A stretch of DNA of 64,000 nt from Enchytraeus crypticus (Eukaryota; Annelida; Clitellata; Enchytraeida; Enchytraeidae), in the NCBI GenBank assembly GCA_905160935.1, contig CAJHZI010000563.1, forward strand, positions 1,004,001-1,068,000. The letters are read 5' to 3'. The stretch's first letter is position 1; the number at the start of each line of letters is the position of its first letter. The position numbers were made by a program, and so were the translations under genes. The notes under the pieces are model-generated. The model ran no database searches, was not told the DNA's origin, and saw nothing but the letters and a program-made list of their open reading frames with translations. Positions 63,926 through 64,000 of this stretch are shown in pieces.

Positions 63926-64000
63926 TAATACTCAATATCTGTGTATTTTTCTGCATCTTAGATTTGTCACGAAGGCTTTTAAAGGAAAGTTAAATTATCT

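Noticed and set aside
1-64000. LTR retroelements, Polintons or other virus-derived elements
   Set aside because: No integrase, protease, gag, capsid or DNA polymerase B motifs and no long terminal direct repeats were seen. All reverse transcriptase traces are of the non-LTR type.

Overview
This is an AT-rich, repeat-laden piece of animal nuclear DNA with one recognisable host gene. It suggests an invertebrate, most likely a lophotrochozoan such as a mollusc. The reasons are a nuclear receptor of the VDR/HR96 (NR1J-like) group with the P-box ESCKA, spliceosomal introns with GT..AG borders, L2/CR1-like LINEs, many tRNA-derived SINEs and abundant TA and GA/TC microsatellites. The species cannot be fixed from the window, and vertebrate origin is unlikely.

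Host gene. A five-exon HR96-like receptor lies on the + strand. A short first coding exon (ATG 25196, donor after 25268) is followed by a 30.2-kb intron and four clustered exons: 55462-55874, 57358-57524, 57938-58081 and 58619-59456. The phases agree at every junction and the exons sum to 1632 coding bases, 544 residues. The protein has an N-terminal A/B region, two C4 zinc fingers split by an intron, a hinge with an alanine-rich tract on a frame-neutral exon, and a ligand-binding domain ending in an AF-2 helix. A 5' UTR portion probably starts at 24584, so promoter and leader exons may lie in the left third or outside the window.

Left flank (1-24583). No host coding sequence was recognised. 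It holds minisatellites (32-bp unit at 1886-2390; an AAGCAT-type array with a diverged duplication at 2770-3420), a snapback inverted repeat (9600-9745), several SINEs, the 3' end of an RTE/Jockey-like LINE (5005-5260), and two same-strand LINEs back to back. One is an unassigned 5'-truncated RT fragment (16950-18180). The other is a nearly complete but decayed L2-like element (about 18182-22335) with endonuclease, reverse transcriptase and an upstream 2A-like motif.

Intron 1 (25269-55461). It is packed with repeats: an 18-bp minisatellite, two 5'-truncated relatives of the L2-like LINE in opposite orientations, many SINEs, an unclassified roughly 130-bp dispersed family, and long TA tracts. 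Right flank (59457-64000): a probable 3' UTR, then microsatellites, one SINE and a strong hairpin.

How the parts relate. The tRNA-derived SINEs and the L2-like LINE share a 3' tail (CTGACATC, then GTGAGGAAAC.GACGTTAA). This is the pattern expected when a SINE borrows a LINE's retrotransposition machinery. A second short-element family shares its terminal bases with the RTE/Jockey-like LINE. No CRISPR array, bona fide tRNA or rRNA gene, LTR element, Polinton or retrovirus-like element was recognised.
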